From the NCBI GenBank assembly GCA_947650285.1, contig CANTFL010001283.1, positions 1-64,000 on the forward strand: DNA of 64,000 nucleotides, written 5' to 3'. The translations under genes were made by a program, and so were the position numbers. This document shows, piece after piece, positions 1 to 11,345 of the stretch. The notes under the pieces were generated by a model. The model did not search any database and was not told the origin of the DNA. It saw nothing but the letters and a program-made list of their open reading frames with translations. Every line of letters begins with the position of its first letter. Positions within the stretch are counted from its first letter, which is position 1. This stretch comes from Hyaloperonospora brassicae. Lineage: Eukaryota > Oomycota > Peronosporomycetes > Peronosporales > Peronosporaceae.

Positions 1-333
1 CGGAGTTAACCCTTTCACCATCTCCTTGTGGTATGCCAGTTTCACTTGCAGTGCGTTGGGTTTGCATGCCATCACTCCCATTGCTTGCTGGATCGCTAAC
101 CTCGAGTCCCTCACTATGATCAGATCAGTAACTTGATGGTTTAATGCTGCTTGGGTGCATCTATTCATGCCGGCATATTCAGCCAAATTAACTGTGGTTG
201 ATGGGAGGTAATCACTCGCAGCCATTACGATCTTCCACTCAGGAAGTGTCCACAATATCCACGAACAACTTCCAAAGCCGCCATGTTTTGACGTCTTCGA
301 TGAACCGTCGAAAGACATGACAAACTTACTGAA
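1..333 (-). CDS. pol: Second (cellular-type) RNase H domain of element A, cut by the window edge
   Basis: The minus strand is open for 111 codons from 333 to 1. The three expected acidic positions are visible: Asp in SFDGSS, Glu in LAEYAG and Asp in VRDSRL. This is the RVT_3/RNase HI-like fold found as an extra domain in some gypsy elements, distinct from the retroviral-type RNase H just upstream (about 905-339). It should remove RNA from RNA:DNA hybrids during reverse transcription. A TAG at 338-336 and a frame change separate it from the upstream pol part. The rest of the domain lies outside the window. Confidence 0.7.
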
Positions 334-338
334 GTCTA

Positions 339-905
339 ACAAGACTCGTGCATACAAATATCCGGATCAAGGCGGACCACTTCCCCATGGATGGAACCTG
401 GGGCAATGTGGGCCAGCAATTCGTCAAGTCCGACGGCTGGCGTGATGGACGCTTTCAGTAGCTGCAGAAACTCCACATCGCGCTCGCTGACCCTCTTGAC
501 TTTCAAATGATAGGGTGACAGCAATACGGCAAATCTGACTTATCGATCGTATGATGATTTGGATGTAAAGACCCACTCCAACGTTGAGTACCTCGTATCG
601 ACGTGTATTGTTTTTCCCACAAGCAGCGTATGAGCAATCTTGATCAGCTGCAATAATGCTAGTACCATACGCTATGCCGGGTGCTAATTCTTCTTATTCT
701 CTTTTATCACTCGTCCGCAGAATCGCACTGGATGCCGTTTATGGTCGTGAAGTTGCATCGAAGTGCTACTCAGTGCCCAGTCGTTTGCGAAGATCATCAC
801 GTGGACATCCAACTTCTAATTAAAATGACAGAGTATGGGCGCTTTGACAATCTATTGTTTAAGCAGCTCAAACGAATTTCGAGCTATCTCTAGAACTGGT
901 GATCC
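339..905 (-). pseudogene. pol: RNase H and connection region of element A
   Basis: Translating the minus strand gives a broken copy of the RNase H that follows gypsy RT. Recognisable pieces in order are KAPILCHFN, HVMIFANDWALSS, HPVRFCGRV, VLALLQL and TLEWVF. They are interrupted by in-frame stops within otherwise good similarity, and the frame stays the same over most of it. The last 62 codons (524-336) are open. The Asp of the usual DAS/DAT motif is replaced here (FANDW), as is usual for this lineage. Non-functional. Confidence 0.6.
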
Positions 906-959
906 CAGGACATCGTCCTCCTTCAGTTGGTAGGGGACTGCTCCATCGACTGTCATATT

Positions 960-2221
960 CTACATGAATCGGCTATCGTAATTAGGAGCTCCCAAGAATG
1001 TTTGCATTCCTTTCTTCGAAGTCGGGAAAGGGAGTTCAGCAATAGCTGCCAACTTCTCTGGGTCAGCTGTGATTCCCTGTGCGTTAACTATATGAGAAAG
1101 GAAGTCAACTCTCGGTTGAGCAAATATGCTATAAGTAAAACCCACGCTTATTCGACACTCTGTAAATCGTTCTAGCAATTAATTGAGTGTTGCTAAGCAA
1201 CCCTCGAAGCTCCGTCCGCTAAAACAAATACCATCAACCAATGATCGACGCTTAAACACCGAGGCAAGTGTCGATTCGTCGGGTTCGCTTGTTAAGAACA
1301 TGTTGTTCTCAAGTTCATAGACCATTCGTTGTACTGTGTCAGGGTTCGTACTGATGCAGCAGTATGCTTCGAACTTAGTGACGGAGTGTGAGGGTCTAAC
1401 GTGCAGCGGCGACTCCGACGATAACATCAATTGTCTGTTCGCTGCTTCTTTCTTTACATTCAACACCTTCTCTGAACACTCGCTCCAGCTTCCTTTACGT
1501 TGAACATAACCCCACACAGCATTGTCAATCAGTCGTTGATATATCATCGGGGCGTTCTATAATCCGAATGGCATCCGCAACCATTCAAAGTGCCCCAAAG
1601 AGCACACGTAATCTGAAATGTTTCTCGCTCTCTCTGTCATCATTATCGCCCAAAACCAACAAGCAGCGTCCAGAGAGCATAACCATTTATATCCTTTCAG
1701 TCCTGTAAGTAAATCGTCTACCAAGGGCATCGCATATTCCATACCCATCGTCACAGCATCGACCTTCTTGTAATCAATGCAAAAACGTATACATACGCCA
1801 TTCTTCTTTGAAACAATTGCAATTGGTGAGGCAAAGGACTCTGTGGGAACGAAATGAAGCCTGCCGTCAACAATTTATTCAACAATTCGTACAGGATAGT
1901 CAGATTTCGGAGAGGCACGCGTCGAGCCCGTTGCTGAATAGGTTCATGCTTATTGACGTCGATGTCGCAAACTACTCCGTACGCTGGAGGTGGTAATGCT
2001 TTTCCACTCGAAATCATGATTTCTTCAAGTTTCTTCCATACAGCAATCAACTTGGCTTGCTGTTCCTCATCATGAGCTGACGATATCACATTCTTTCCGC
2101 CGTAATCCAACTTTTTTGGTGTCATCTCAGTGAGGTCCGGCAGAAAGGCGAGTTCTCTGGCGTAATCAAACATTGTGTCTTTGCTGTATTTATGCTCATA
2201 AGTCGGTTCTTTTACTTCCAC
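960..2221 (-). pseudogene. pol: Reverse transcriptase of element A, active site destroyed
   Basis: RT is split over several minus-strand frames. The N-terminal part (2,221-1,751) has CDIDVN and the basic fingers segment. The palm (1,754-1,557) has SLDAACWFWAIM and LRMPFGL. An insertion-bearing part follows (1,547-1,179), then the thumb (1,178-960) with VDFLSHIV and a QTFLGAPNY motif. The polymerase YXDD box reads LVDG near 1,220, so the second catalytic Asp is Gly. Palm Asp in SLDAA is kept. This is a dead copy of the RT that would make element cDNA in the cytoplasm. Confidence 0.75.
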
Positions 2222-2227
2222 AGTCGA

Positions 2228-2708
2228 TTACTCCTCACCCCGTGGGTCCACGCTCAATTCTTCCAGAACGCACAAGAACCTTTTGTGTAGCTCGTCGACG
2301 GAGTTGTTCTCTCTATTATGTGACACTATATCTGCTGCAGATGAAGTGACAACTCGACTTCGTTTTGCGTTTTGCTCTCCCCGTTCATCATCCGACCGAT
2401 GGATTGAATACTTGAGCAAAGATGAATCATTGCCTAAATTACTGCACGTTGTTGTTGCTGCTGCCGAATGGTCTGATCTCTTGCAGATATCTCCGTTTAT
2501 CCTTCCAACGCGTGATTGGTTTCTGGTGATAATCAGCGCAATGACTATCTCCACTGTCGGTTTTGCTCCTCATTCGCTCCGTGGAACCATCCCAAACTTG
2601 TCGTCTCAGTATACTGTCTTCCGTATCTCGATCACACTCGTTCTCATCGGTCGATAATCTTGAACCCGTGGTCGCTTTATCTCGACGAAGGATGGCGAGC
2701 GGTAGAAT
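2228..2708 (-). pseudogene. Charged linker between protease and RT, element A
   Basis: A Ser/Asp/Arg-rich low-complexity segment in two overlapping minus frames ends just before the RT. By position it matches the acidic linker between protease and RT of element B (8,707-9,150). It begins directly at the LTR edge, so gag, protease and any primer-binding site are missing. No function is assigned. Confidence 0.35.
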
Positions 2709-3850
2709 TGTCGTGAAGTTGATCTCACAAAATTGCTTGAGTGAGGGTCGATCTTCCACTTGCCCAGACTTGCCGACTCACGGAGGGGGTGCTCCAATGT
2801 GTGCCTTGTTGTATAGCCTTGTGCTCACCTTGTGAACCCGTCAGTTGAGCTGGCTTGAGCTCTTCGTAAAGGCCTTGGAAGATATCGATCTCGCTAAGAG
2901 GTTGGGTTGAGAGTTCGCTCTCGGTGCGGAAATCTTCACACCGACGAACAGGGGTTCTGCGACCTTGATCTTGAGTCGCGACGATCTCTATTTAAAGATG
3001 TCGCGATCTCGATCTTGAATCACACCGATCTCGATTTGTCTTCGGGATCGGGGTCTTTGCTGTGCGGAAATCTTCACTCAGCAAATAGTTGTCTTGCGTC
3101 GATCTTGCGTTGGGATCGGTCCAATCTAGTCTCGGGATCGGCCGATCTTGCCGGAAGTGCGCAATGTGGGCAGATCGGTCCTGGGTTTCGCCAAAATGAA
3201 ACGTGCCGATCTGTCCAGTAAATCAAAACGATCTCGCTCGGTCTTGTCTTGAACTCCTTGTCCAGATTTTCTGACCACTTGAGCCGTCTCGCGATCTTGT
3301 AACCAAAATCCTTTTCCTCGTTGCTGCTACCCTAGCAGTTGAGACGAGTGTGAGTACTTGATCGATCCAGGCCAAACTTCCCGAGATCGCTCTTCTCGAT
3401 CGTGGCCAACAATCCATGATCGTTCTTCAATGTCCTTGTAACACGCGTGCTTCAAACCTTCAAGAAGCCAGAAAAATGCCCGGAAGAGAGGGAGGGAGCG
3501 CGCGTCGTGAGCAGACGAAGTAGACTTCAAGTCTGTTTTATTAACCAACCAAATTACTAGCCGACCTATCTTAAAGCCAGTTCTAAAATGTAGGTCACTC
3601 TCCAAGTCGATATCACCTTTAAGCTTGACCGCCCCCTTGAACACGTGTCGAATTCTCGTGACCTGTACTTCAAAGATAGCGTCAATATTCCTGATATCGT
3701 GCCTAAATGCCCAAAAGAGACCAAATCCCAAATATGGTACCAAATCCCTAATTTTGGTACTACAAAGGTCCGAAATAGTACTTAAGTGCAAATGTGCCTA
3801 AATTTATTTTGCGACGTCAATTCAACCAGCTTTCACTGGCTCTTTCGGTC
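2709..3850 (-). repeat. Decayed LTR of element A
   Basis: On the minus strand this resembles the B LTR. Matching landmarks in the same order are the CGGAGGGGG(T)GCTCC block (about 2,795), the AATCTTCAC block (about 2,930), the GTTGA-CTTGA-CC(T)GGCC block (about 3,340-3,370), the CGGAAGAGA block (about 3,480) and a TTAACCAACCAA block (about 3,545). The left edge is set by a TG at 2,709 aligned to the B LTR end. The right edge is not resolved and could be anywhere from 3,600 to 3,850. Open frames inside it are chance. Confidence 0.5.
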
Positions 3851-4296
3851 TGAATTCTTGAGACATCACTCATGGACCTTCAACAAATATATTTATCATG
3901 ATCCGATAGCTCCATCAACGATATATCCATAATCAACAGAGAACATGACCGATCGGGGGCTAAAGTTGAAATCGTTGAGATCGACACGGTACAATTCAGC
4001 AGTAATTGTTCTTCTGTTCATTGTAAGTGCTCCAATATCACCCTTCAGGGTTTATCTGGCCCACGAGACTTTCCACATAAAACCCTTGACCTCCACGAGT
4101 ATCCACGTTTCCAGATCGGGCTATAATTAACCCAAATCAGTACTTACATTGTGAGATCGGTAAAGCGTATTGCCGATCTGCTGGATGTTACACCTTCGTT
4201 CCAGAGTCATATCGCATCGTATCACCTGGTCCCAGATGCATCTTTTCAGAATGACTTGGCCACAATATCCACGACCGTTGCCATACGTGTCCTTCT
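3851..4296. other. Unassigned spacer between elements A and B
   Basis: I see no coding similarity, RNA gene or repeat boundary here. It may include the far end of the A LTR. No target-site duplication for element B is visible: the bases before 4,297 do not match those after 17,088. Confidence 0.4.
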
Positions 4297-5306
4297 TGTG
4301 GCAAAGCGGTCACAAGGAAATCTCCTTGGGACTGGGATCGGCGATCTAAAGGGTCACTCGCTCCGGTTTAGCCAAGAATGTTATGATTGGTGGATACAAG
4401 CTGGGATGGGTGGCTGCCAATAGCATACTCAATCCCCAAGTGGACAGGATCGCCCAGACTGGGATGAGGCTATGGGGTAGGCACACCCGTTGTGATTACG
4501 CAATCCGTCGTGAGACATGGCAATACAAGGCCCTTGATCTCATTGGAAGACCGCGATTCTAACCCAGGATCGCATTTCCGACCTCCAGCTGCGACCCGCT
4601 AAGTGGGATACCGATCCGCTAGTAGGATCCCGAGGATATATTGGGTAGGCCACAAGAAGATACAACGATGAATGCACTGGGTGTGGACCACATAAATGCG
4701 AGGGGACGATCTTCCTGGAAAGGCGACGCGTGTCATCTGGTTACGGTATACGGGATGGGGTTTAGGTTGGTTGGTTAACATTAAACAGAGTTCAATTTAC
4801 TTCACAAGGCATACGTTATCTCTTCCGGGTAGGTACTTTGGCCCCCCGTCAAATAAAGAGTCGCGCTATACGTCTACGCGAGTGTCACACCTGCTTTGTT
4901 TTGGCCAGGTGTGTTCAAGAACTCTCAAGCAACATCAACTGCGATCGGACGCAGCAAGACACGTAAAGGCAAGGCGCAAGATTCGCGAGAAGGCTCGCGG
5001 ATCAAGCTACCACATAGTAGACAAGGCGATCTCGTTAAGATCAGGGTAACTTATATTAGTACCCACAAGTGCCCCGTGCTCGCGTGAAGATTCCCGCACG
5101 ATCGAAACCCCATCTCCAACACGGTCAAGTTTTCCTTCGACACGAGTCCACCTGGAAGAGTGCAACCCGTCCTACCGACGGGCACACAAGGTGAGGAAGG
5201 AAGCGTCAGACGCGAAAACGGAGTACCCCCTCCGTTAGTCGGTCGTCCGGGCGCCGGTGGAGAGTTGGAATCGACTCATAAATTGAGCTGTCGTCACTCC
5301 ACCACA
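4297..5306 (+). repeat. 5' LTR of element B
   Basis: The sequence matches 15,976-17,088 along its whole length, beginning TGTGGCAAAGCGG and ending CCACCACA. The start is set by where the two copies begin to agree and the end by the primer site one base beyond. It has two copies of a roughly 19 bp unit (4,593-4,631) where the 3' LTR has seven. It should contain the promoter and RNA processing signals, but I could not place them. Confidence 0.85.
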
Positions 5307-5307
5307 A

Positions 5308-5332
5308 TGGTGCGCGTGCCCGGATTCGAACC
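5308..5332 (+). promoter_or_regulatory. Primer-binding site of element B, unusually long tRNA complement
   Basis: Starting one base after the LTR, the sequence TGGTGCGCGTGCCCGGATTC continues for five more bases (GAACC). Its reverse complement ends in CCA and carries a GGTTCGAATCC T-arm, so it matches the 3' 25 nt of a tRNA. Minus-strand DNA synthesis would be primed here. I did not assign the tRNA identity. Confidence 0.8.
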
Positions 5333-5538
5333 AGATATTTCACCGTGAGTCATTAAGTAAAGATGTTTAAGTCAGGACTGAACCTGGGTAGGAAGCGTTA
5401 GAGGCAAAGGGATCGCCTCCGACGCGTGATTTTAAAGGATCCCCAGATTATCAGAGTTTTGGGAGGGGCTCTGATGACAGGAAAATCAAAGAGGAAGATC
5501 GATCAATCGATCTAGAAGATAAACCTCGACCCCCTCCT

Positions 5539-6456
5539 ATGGTCCCTTTGGGGACCACCGCGGATCGTGCTGCAAACCACGATCCGCTGGGTGAAAACCC
5601 TTCGGCGAAAACGGAACCGAAACTTTACAAGACCACTCATGCAATGTCAAAGAAGACGACTTTAAAGACACATCGGTTGAAGAAAGAAGAGCCCAGATCG
5701 GATCGACACGATCACGGCGTGAAAGCGATCGTGAAACCGATCAAGTTCGTAGACGATGCTCTGGATATGAAGTTGGAAGGCTGGCATTTGGATCAACTGG
5801 CGCAGGGATTCCATTGGAAGGCGCTTATGAATCTGCTATCGAGCGACCCCGTGCTACGGATACTGAATCATAAGATAATCAGAGAGATACAAGGCCCGAT
5901 ATCCCGGACGAAGGTGGCGACTAACGCAGTAGAAGGGATCAGCGCGATCATCCAGCTGTTTCAAGAGGCTGGATACGTCGCTGGGGCGTTCGATGCGAAC
6001 GAACTGCTGGAATGCGATCAGGATCAGGTGATCCATGCGTGTCTATCGCTGTATGACAAGCTAATTCCTCTGACGGGGAAGTGCGAATCCGCGGATCAAG
6101 CGGTTGCTACAATCGCCGATGTCCCGAGGGGGTATCATACCGGATCGTCGCATTATGCCTCGGCGGAATCAGAGATGGAGTCAGATGGTTTGGTCGGCAT
6201 CCAGCGAATGTCTCTAGGCCCAAGTGGTGGGACACAACTTTGCGATCGAGTCAAGTAGGTGAAGCTGAACTCGCAATCGAAGGCCACAGGCCCTAAAGAG
6301 CAGATGACAACTACTACGCAAGGACTCCTGCAGACATACCTCGATGAGGCCATGGAACGTTTTTGCCAAGATCAACAGGAACGAGCGTTTAGAGCAATCT
6401 ATTCTAGCCAAAGAATCAAGCCTGCTAGATCTTATGAAAGATATACCCCGATTTGA
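5539..6456 (+). pseudogene. gag: Gag N-terminal region of element B
   Basis: A frame of 239 codons (5,539-6,258) is followed, after one TAG, by 65 more codons in the same frame. The product is basic at its start (many Lys/Arg from about residue 35 to 70), then helical and acidic. I do not recognise a named domain in it, but it lies between the primer site and a clear gag capsid segment, so it is probably the gag amino terminus. The first ATG of the open stretch is taken as the start. The following region needs a frame change near 6,450 to join the capsid part. Confidence 0.55.
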
Positions 6457-7658
6457 ATATGGAATCAGTGCAGTCGCGCAGCAGTCAGCCGAAGTTTTTC
6501 GACCCTGACGACATCGATCCAGATGTTTTGGGACAAGAAGATCGTATACAAGCTTTAATAGATACGACCGAGAAGTTGCAAGATAATGTTAGCATACCTC
6601 AACGCATTCGAGTGTCGTCGATGACAGAGCTAAAAGAACTCAGTGGCAAGGATCTAGATGAAGATCGGGCCAGAAGCTGGATCAGCAAGGTAAAATCGGC
6701 CCTCTTGCGCGATCAAGCGTCCGATAAGGAGAAGTGTTTGGTGTTCGGAGATCTGCTGACAGGAATCGCTCGAAACTGGTACAGCCAACTAGGTAGATCC
6801 ACTCGAAAGAAGTGGAAGAGATTGCTGGATTAGTTTATGGTACAGTATGGAGAGCAAGGTGTGTCTTTGGCCAGACAATACTATCTCGCACGGAAACGAT
6901 CGAATGAAAATCCACAGGAGTATCTGCACCGCTTAAATGTCGCGGCTAAACACGCCAAGATCGCGATCAGAAACGAGAGGATGGCCACATTGGACACACG
7001 TCGTGAGCATGTGGAACATTTCATTGCCACGTTGGACGATCGCGATCTGGCCAAGCAGCTGACCCTACTACGATTGGCCGATGTCGATGATTTGGATGAG
7101 ACTTTACGTGCATACCAAAGGATGGAGAGTCGTCAGTTGAAGACGTCGACAGGATCGAACAAGTTCCACCAGCGAGCGAATGCCTCCCCGAATCCTACGT
7201 CATCCAAAGCTGCTTGGGCGGTGAGGGCAATACATGAGCGGATCGAAAGTAGCGGATCGGAATCGAACTCAATTGGATTGGATGAAGACAAGGATCGCTG
7301 CCGAGTTTGTGTGACCACTGCATCTGGTCAAGAGAGATCGGATCAAGATCATCTTACCTGGCAAAAGAATACTGGTGAAGAAGGTGTACGTGATCGGGGT
7401 GGAAAACCGAACCTATGCATCCACTGCGGATCGACGCGATATGATGATCGTGGATGCTGGCAGAGAATAACGTGCCAGAAGTGCGGTCGCAAAGAGCATC
7501 CATCGGACAATTGCTTCTACGTGTGTGCAGCATGTGGAGAGGTACATGAGAATGGAAAATGCTTCATGGAAGAGTTCTGTAACTTAATCCGCCAGTGGTA
7601 TTTGCTTACTAAGCATACGTGTATATTTCCCCCGAAGGTCGAGGAAATGTTAAATTAG
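6453..7658 (+). pseudogene. gag: Gag capsid and zinc-knuckle region of element B
   Basis: One frame runs through, with a single TAG at 6,834. The first part has the retrotransposon gag helical region, including ARSWISKVKSALL, CLVFGDLLTGIARNWY and, after the stop, ENPQEYLHRLN. The C-terminal part has zinc-binding knuckles. CQKCGRKEHPSDNC fits CX2CX4HX4C exactly, CAACGEVHENGKC is a shorter variant, and a first Cys-pair motif (CIHCG) precedes them. The protein would assemble the particle and bind element RNA. The stop makes this copy non-functional. Confidence 0.75.
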
Positions 7659-7747
7659 GACGCTCTCCAGGTTGGAATTAGGCACGAGCCGAGCGTTCTG
7701 GGCTATGCAAATATGCATTTGTTGAGAAGAAGTCGGATGACCAAGGA

Positions 7748-8227
7748 GTGAAAGATCGGCGCGATCCGATCTCTAAAATATCTGATCGTTCAAAACGGAC
7801 CTCTTTAATATCAATTGTGAAGCGAGTGGACTATTATGCCCGATCCCCGGTAGAGATGGAGCTTAATCGCATTCTAGGTGAGTTGAGGGGATACTGGGAG
7901 TATCATACTCCGAGAAAATGGTTTAAACAAGCGAAAGCAGAGGGAAAGTTCAACAATGAAAAGACCACCTTTCTGTTTGACTCTGGTGCGGAGATCTCGA
8001 TCATCGACACTACCTTTGCTTGTAAGGTAGGGTGTGTGATAGATGAGAACCAAACACAAGAATATGTTGGGATCGGAGAGAGTACTTATATGACGGTAGG
8101 ACCACCAAAAGCAAGATCACACCGAACGGATCACTACTGTGTTATTTTGATGTCTGGGTCGGGGATCAAGTCGGTCAAGAAGCTATACTGGACATGGACT
8201 TCATGGTTCCTGCAGGTATTCGTTTAG
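7748..8227 (+). CDS. pol: Retropepsin-type aspartic protease of element B
   Basis: An open frame of 159 codons carries the active-site sequence LFDSGAEISIID near 7,973, the D-S-G-A signature of retroviral-type aspartic proteases, followed by a beta-hairpin segment. Such proteases work as dimers and cut Gag-Pol. The frame overlaps the next one (8,194-8,688) in a different phase, so a frameshift separates the protease from its C-terminal portion (MDFMVPAG). Confidence 0.65.
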   Translation: MKDRRDPISKISDRSKRTSLISIVKRVDYYARSPVEMELNRILGELRGYWEYHTPRKWFKQAKAEGKFNNEKTTFLFDSGAEISIIDTTFACKVGCVIDENQTQEYVGIGESTYMTVGPPKARSHRTDHYCVILMSGSGIKSVKKLYWTWTSWFLQVFV

Positions 8228-8958
8228 ATTTGGCCGACGGAACCCTTTGCCTTCCCGATGAAGTCCGAATCTGTCTGGCTGGACAAAGACCACCGTACCG
8301 ATCGCATATATCGGCGGTCAAAATTAACGATCAACATATAGCCATTGCGGCCGGCAGATCGACGGAAGTCAGGATCGGCGTCAACCCTCCTGAATCTAAG
8401 CTTTGGGTGCGACGGGATGTGGCGTGGATTCCTACCGTGAAGAATGGTTCCGGAATGATTAAGTTCTTGCAGCTTACAAATGTAAGCGATCGTGACTTGA
8501 TCTTCAACCGCGGACCCCCTTTAGCGTTGTGGATGACAAAAGGTATGATCCCGCGATCTAAAGGATACGTATCTGCAGGATCACGGCGGTACATGGAATG
8601 GCAGACATTGGCTTTTGAAGCCACTACAGATCGAGAAGAAGAAAAAGGCGAAGCCTACACGGGCCCGTTAGCTGATCATCCTACGTAAGAGAAACCTACC
8701 CGGATTTTGACACGTTCAAATCGGAAATCAGGTGACATCAAGGATTCTGCAGAGATCGCCTCACTATCTGAATCTAATGGTGACTCTAACGAGGAGTTGC
8801 AGAACGAATGTACGAGTGGAAAGAATAATGAAGACAAGGATGATAGATCGACAATGAGATCGTTTGCGGTCAACGCAGTGCGGAAGACGCTAGAACATTC
8901 AAGTGAAGAGGACATGGTTGCAGAAGAGGCTATGACACCGAAGAAAACCATGAGATAA
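8194..8958 (+). pseudogene. pol: Protease C-terminal part and acidic linker of element B
   Basis: 8,194-8,688 continues the protease product in another frame (MDFMVPAGIRLDLADGTLCLP) and then a beta-rich segment. 8,707-8,958 is a Ser/Glu/Asp-rich spacer. This corresponds to the long protease-RT linker seen in related elements. The linker is low-complexity and probably unstructured. Confidence 0.5.
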
Positions 8959-9053
8959 TTGATCCGCTACAAGGACAGTCCAACTTTCACCTAGAAGGGA
9001 TCAATATTGAGGATCGGGAGGTGCATAGCCAGTCTACATGACTAGATAACGAC

Positions 9054-9960
9054 GTGGAAGATGTCACGATCGACGGCGAAGTAATGGAAAATGATATACC
9101 GGATGAATCGACATACTATCACGAGGGAGGTGAACTGTTCGCGGAGGATGTGGAACAACTAATGGATGTGCTGCCGGTGGTAAACATATCCACGACCGAG
9201 ATAACAATAGACGGTGTCCAAGTTGGTGATCCTGGAACACCCTTGAGAGAAGATCAAGAGGATTTGCGACGACTGATATGGAGAAGTCGTCACCTGTTGA
9301 TCGGGAAAGGAAATACATTACCCCCTGCAGCACGCGGGGCCGTTTGTGATATTGATGTAGGAGAGGCGAGGCCAATTGCTCAGCGTGTACGACCTGTTGC
9401 ACAAAAGTTTCGTGAGAAGTTGGCCGATCTGATAAGAGGCCTGTTGTCAGCCAAGATTATCCGACCTTCGACATCGCCGTGGGCATCACCAATAGTCGTG
9501 ATTATTAAGAAAAATGGAGAAGATATCCGACTGTGTATCGACTATCGACGGGTTAATCAGCTAATACGGATGATGGTGTACCCTATGTCACTTATCAGTG
9601 AATTGTTGCAGGAAATGGACAAAGCAATGTGGTATTGTTTGCTGGAAATGGCGAGTGAATTTTGGGTAGTAGAGATGACCACACAAGCAAGATCGATCTC
9701 TGCGTTTATCACGCCGTCAGGTCTTTTGGAAAGGTTGCGGATGCCTTTTGGATTGAAGAACGGCCCACAGATTTATCGGCGTTTGATTGATAATGCTCTA
9801 TATGGGTATCTCAAGATCGGCGCAGATAAGGATGTGAATGCAACGGATCATCCTAAGTTAACGGATGTGTTTACTATGGGGACAGCCGGAAACTGATCAA
9901 GCGCCGACCATGCTGGGCAGGAGATCTTACATTGACGATATATTGATCCCGGCTACGTAA
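9054..9960 (+). pseudogene. pol: Reverse transcriptase of element B
   Basis: The fingers and palm are well preserved for 280 codons: CDIDVGEARPI, SPWASPIVVIIKKNG, RLCIDYRRVNQL and RLRMPFGLKN. The first catalytic Asp region reads CLLEMASEF, with Glu for the expected Asp, and the YIDD box is intact at 9,928-9,939 but in another frame after a stop near 9,894. The thumb and connection continue in broken form to about 10,260. An Asp-to-Glu change in the palm would by itself be expected to disable polymerisation. Confidence 0.8.
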
Positions 9961-10190
9961 TGGATATCTTTGTACGACAAGGTCGAAAGATTATTGACAG
10001 CATGCGATCGATGGAATCTGTTGATCAGTCTGACCAAGAGTTTTTACGGACGGCGTTAAGTGAATTATTTAAATCATCAGGTATCATTGGCGGGGTTGGA
10101 GGCCAATCCTTGAGATCTAGGATCGCTGGTCAACATTCCTTTTTCCACAACTTTTCAATCATGCAATCGTTTCTGGGTAGCTTGAACTGA

Positions 10191-10860
10191 TACAGTCGTG
10201 CAATAGAAGATTTTGCAGTATACGCATCCGTGTTTTACGAGTTACGAGAGGCGAATTTTTCGAAATGAGACATATGGTAGATCGTGATGCTATGGCGGGA
10301 GTTGCGATAATACATTACAAGGAGGGTAACATGATCCAAATGAGCGATCTTGGTGGGAAAGGGCCTCCATTTCATTCGCTTTGCTGAAGGCCAAGATCGC
10401 TACAACCCCGATCCTCAAACATTTCGATCCAGATCGACTGACAGTGATCGTGATGTATGCTAGTTAGTGGGCAGTATCGGCATCTCTATTGTAAGAATAT
10501 GACGGCGTATACTGGCCGGTGACATTCACGATTCGCACACTGAAGCCGAATGAAGTTAATCATTGTATGGTGGAAATAGAGGTTTTAGCCCTACTTCGAA
10601 TCTTGGACGTTTGCTACACCATGATAGTATCCCGGGAGATCAGAGTGCTTACTCGATGCTCGACATTAGCTTGGCTAGTTCAATCTTCTGACCTCAATGG
10701 GAGAATGGGAAGATGGGCTGCGCTGCTATCGAATTGGAAACTGGATGTCAAGAGATTTAGCAAAGAAGAGGATGAAATACTAGGCGCTCTCGCAGCTAGT
10801 ATAACTCCGCGAGATGAGGTAGATGATGTGTTGATTGCAATCGCTCCACAGAAGAAACCT
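10191..10860 (+). pseudogene. pol: Retroviral-type RNase H of element B
   Basis: The domain begins around 10,390 with a TTPILKHFDPD segment, followed by in-frame stops, then VYWPVTFTIRTLKPNE from 10,505 onward and VLALLRILDV. It ends in the NGRMGRWAALLSNW stretch typical of the tether region of these elements. The upstream part (10,191-10,390) holds degraded thumb sequence. It continues in the same open frame into the second RNase H. Confidence 0.65.
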
Positions 10861-10899
10861 AAACAATCGGTAACTATGCTACCTCCCACAGTAGGTACG

Positions 10900-11345
10900 G
10901 ATGAATGCCTGTTGATGGTCAGTTTCGACAAATCGGCACGGAATAAACGGAAGAGCGAAGCATATAGTGCGATCATGTGGAAGCTACCAGAATGGATTAT
11001 CATCTCAGCCGCTGCGGAATACGCGGCAGATCTGACGGTGAATGCAGCAGAATATCGTGGTATGTTCTTAGGTGTCGATCTTCCGGACAACCAAACTAGG
11101 GGACGAGTCATTATATGTGGTGACTCGAGACTAGTGATCAGGAAAATGCGGGGAGAGATGGATTGTAAAGCGCCTGGGCTACAGTTACTGCGTCATAAAG
11201 CAATGCAGAAACTTCGATCTTGGCCAAAACACGAGTTCTTACACATGAAGATGGAGTGAAATCAAAGCGCGGATCGACTAGTCATTGAAGCTCTGCAGCA
11301 AGAGGAAGGCGCTGTTGTGAACATCGATCAAGAATTGTAAGATTT
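10900..11345 (+). pseudogene. pol: Second (cellular-type) RNase H of element B
   Basis: It is open from the upstream RNase H to a TGA at 11,257-11,259. Visible catalytic positions are Asp in SFDKSA, Glu in NAAEYRG and Asp in CGDSRLVI. After the stop the final helix (ADRL with the conserved Asn-Gln-Ser before it) can still be read. This extra domain between RNase H and integrase defines the lineage, and A, F and G have it too. It may have taken over RNase H activity from the older domain, as proposed for plant Tat elements. Confidence 0.72.

Larger units (their letters stand above)
1..3850 (-). mobile_element. Element A: truncated Ty3/gypsy LTR retrotransposon with two RNase H domains
   Basis: Read on the minus strand, this holds an LTR-like block (about 3,850 to 2,709), a charged linker, reverse transcriptase, retroviral-type RNase H and a second cellular-type RNase H that runs off the window edge. 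There is no gag or protease between LTR and linker, so the element is internally deleted or a non-autonomous derivative. Several stops and frame changes make it inactive. The RT wording and domain order place it in the same dual-RNase-H lineage as elements B, F and G. The integrase would lie to the left of base 1. Confidence 0.75.

Noticed and set aside
3327..3791. Minus-strand frame of 154 codons
   Set aside because: It lies in the decayed A LTR and has no domain similarity.
4696..5087. Open frames repeated at 4,696-5,087 and 16,556-16,872
   Set aside because: They are inside the two B LTRs. The repetition comes from the LTR pair, not from a gene.
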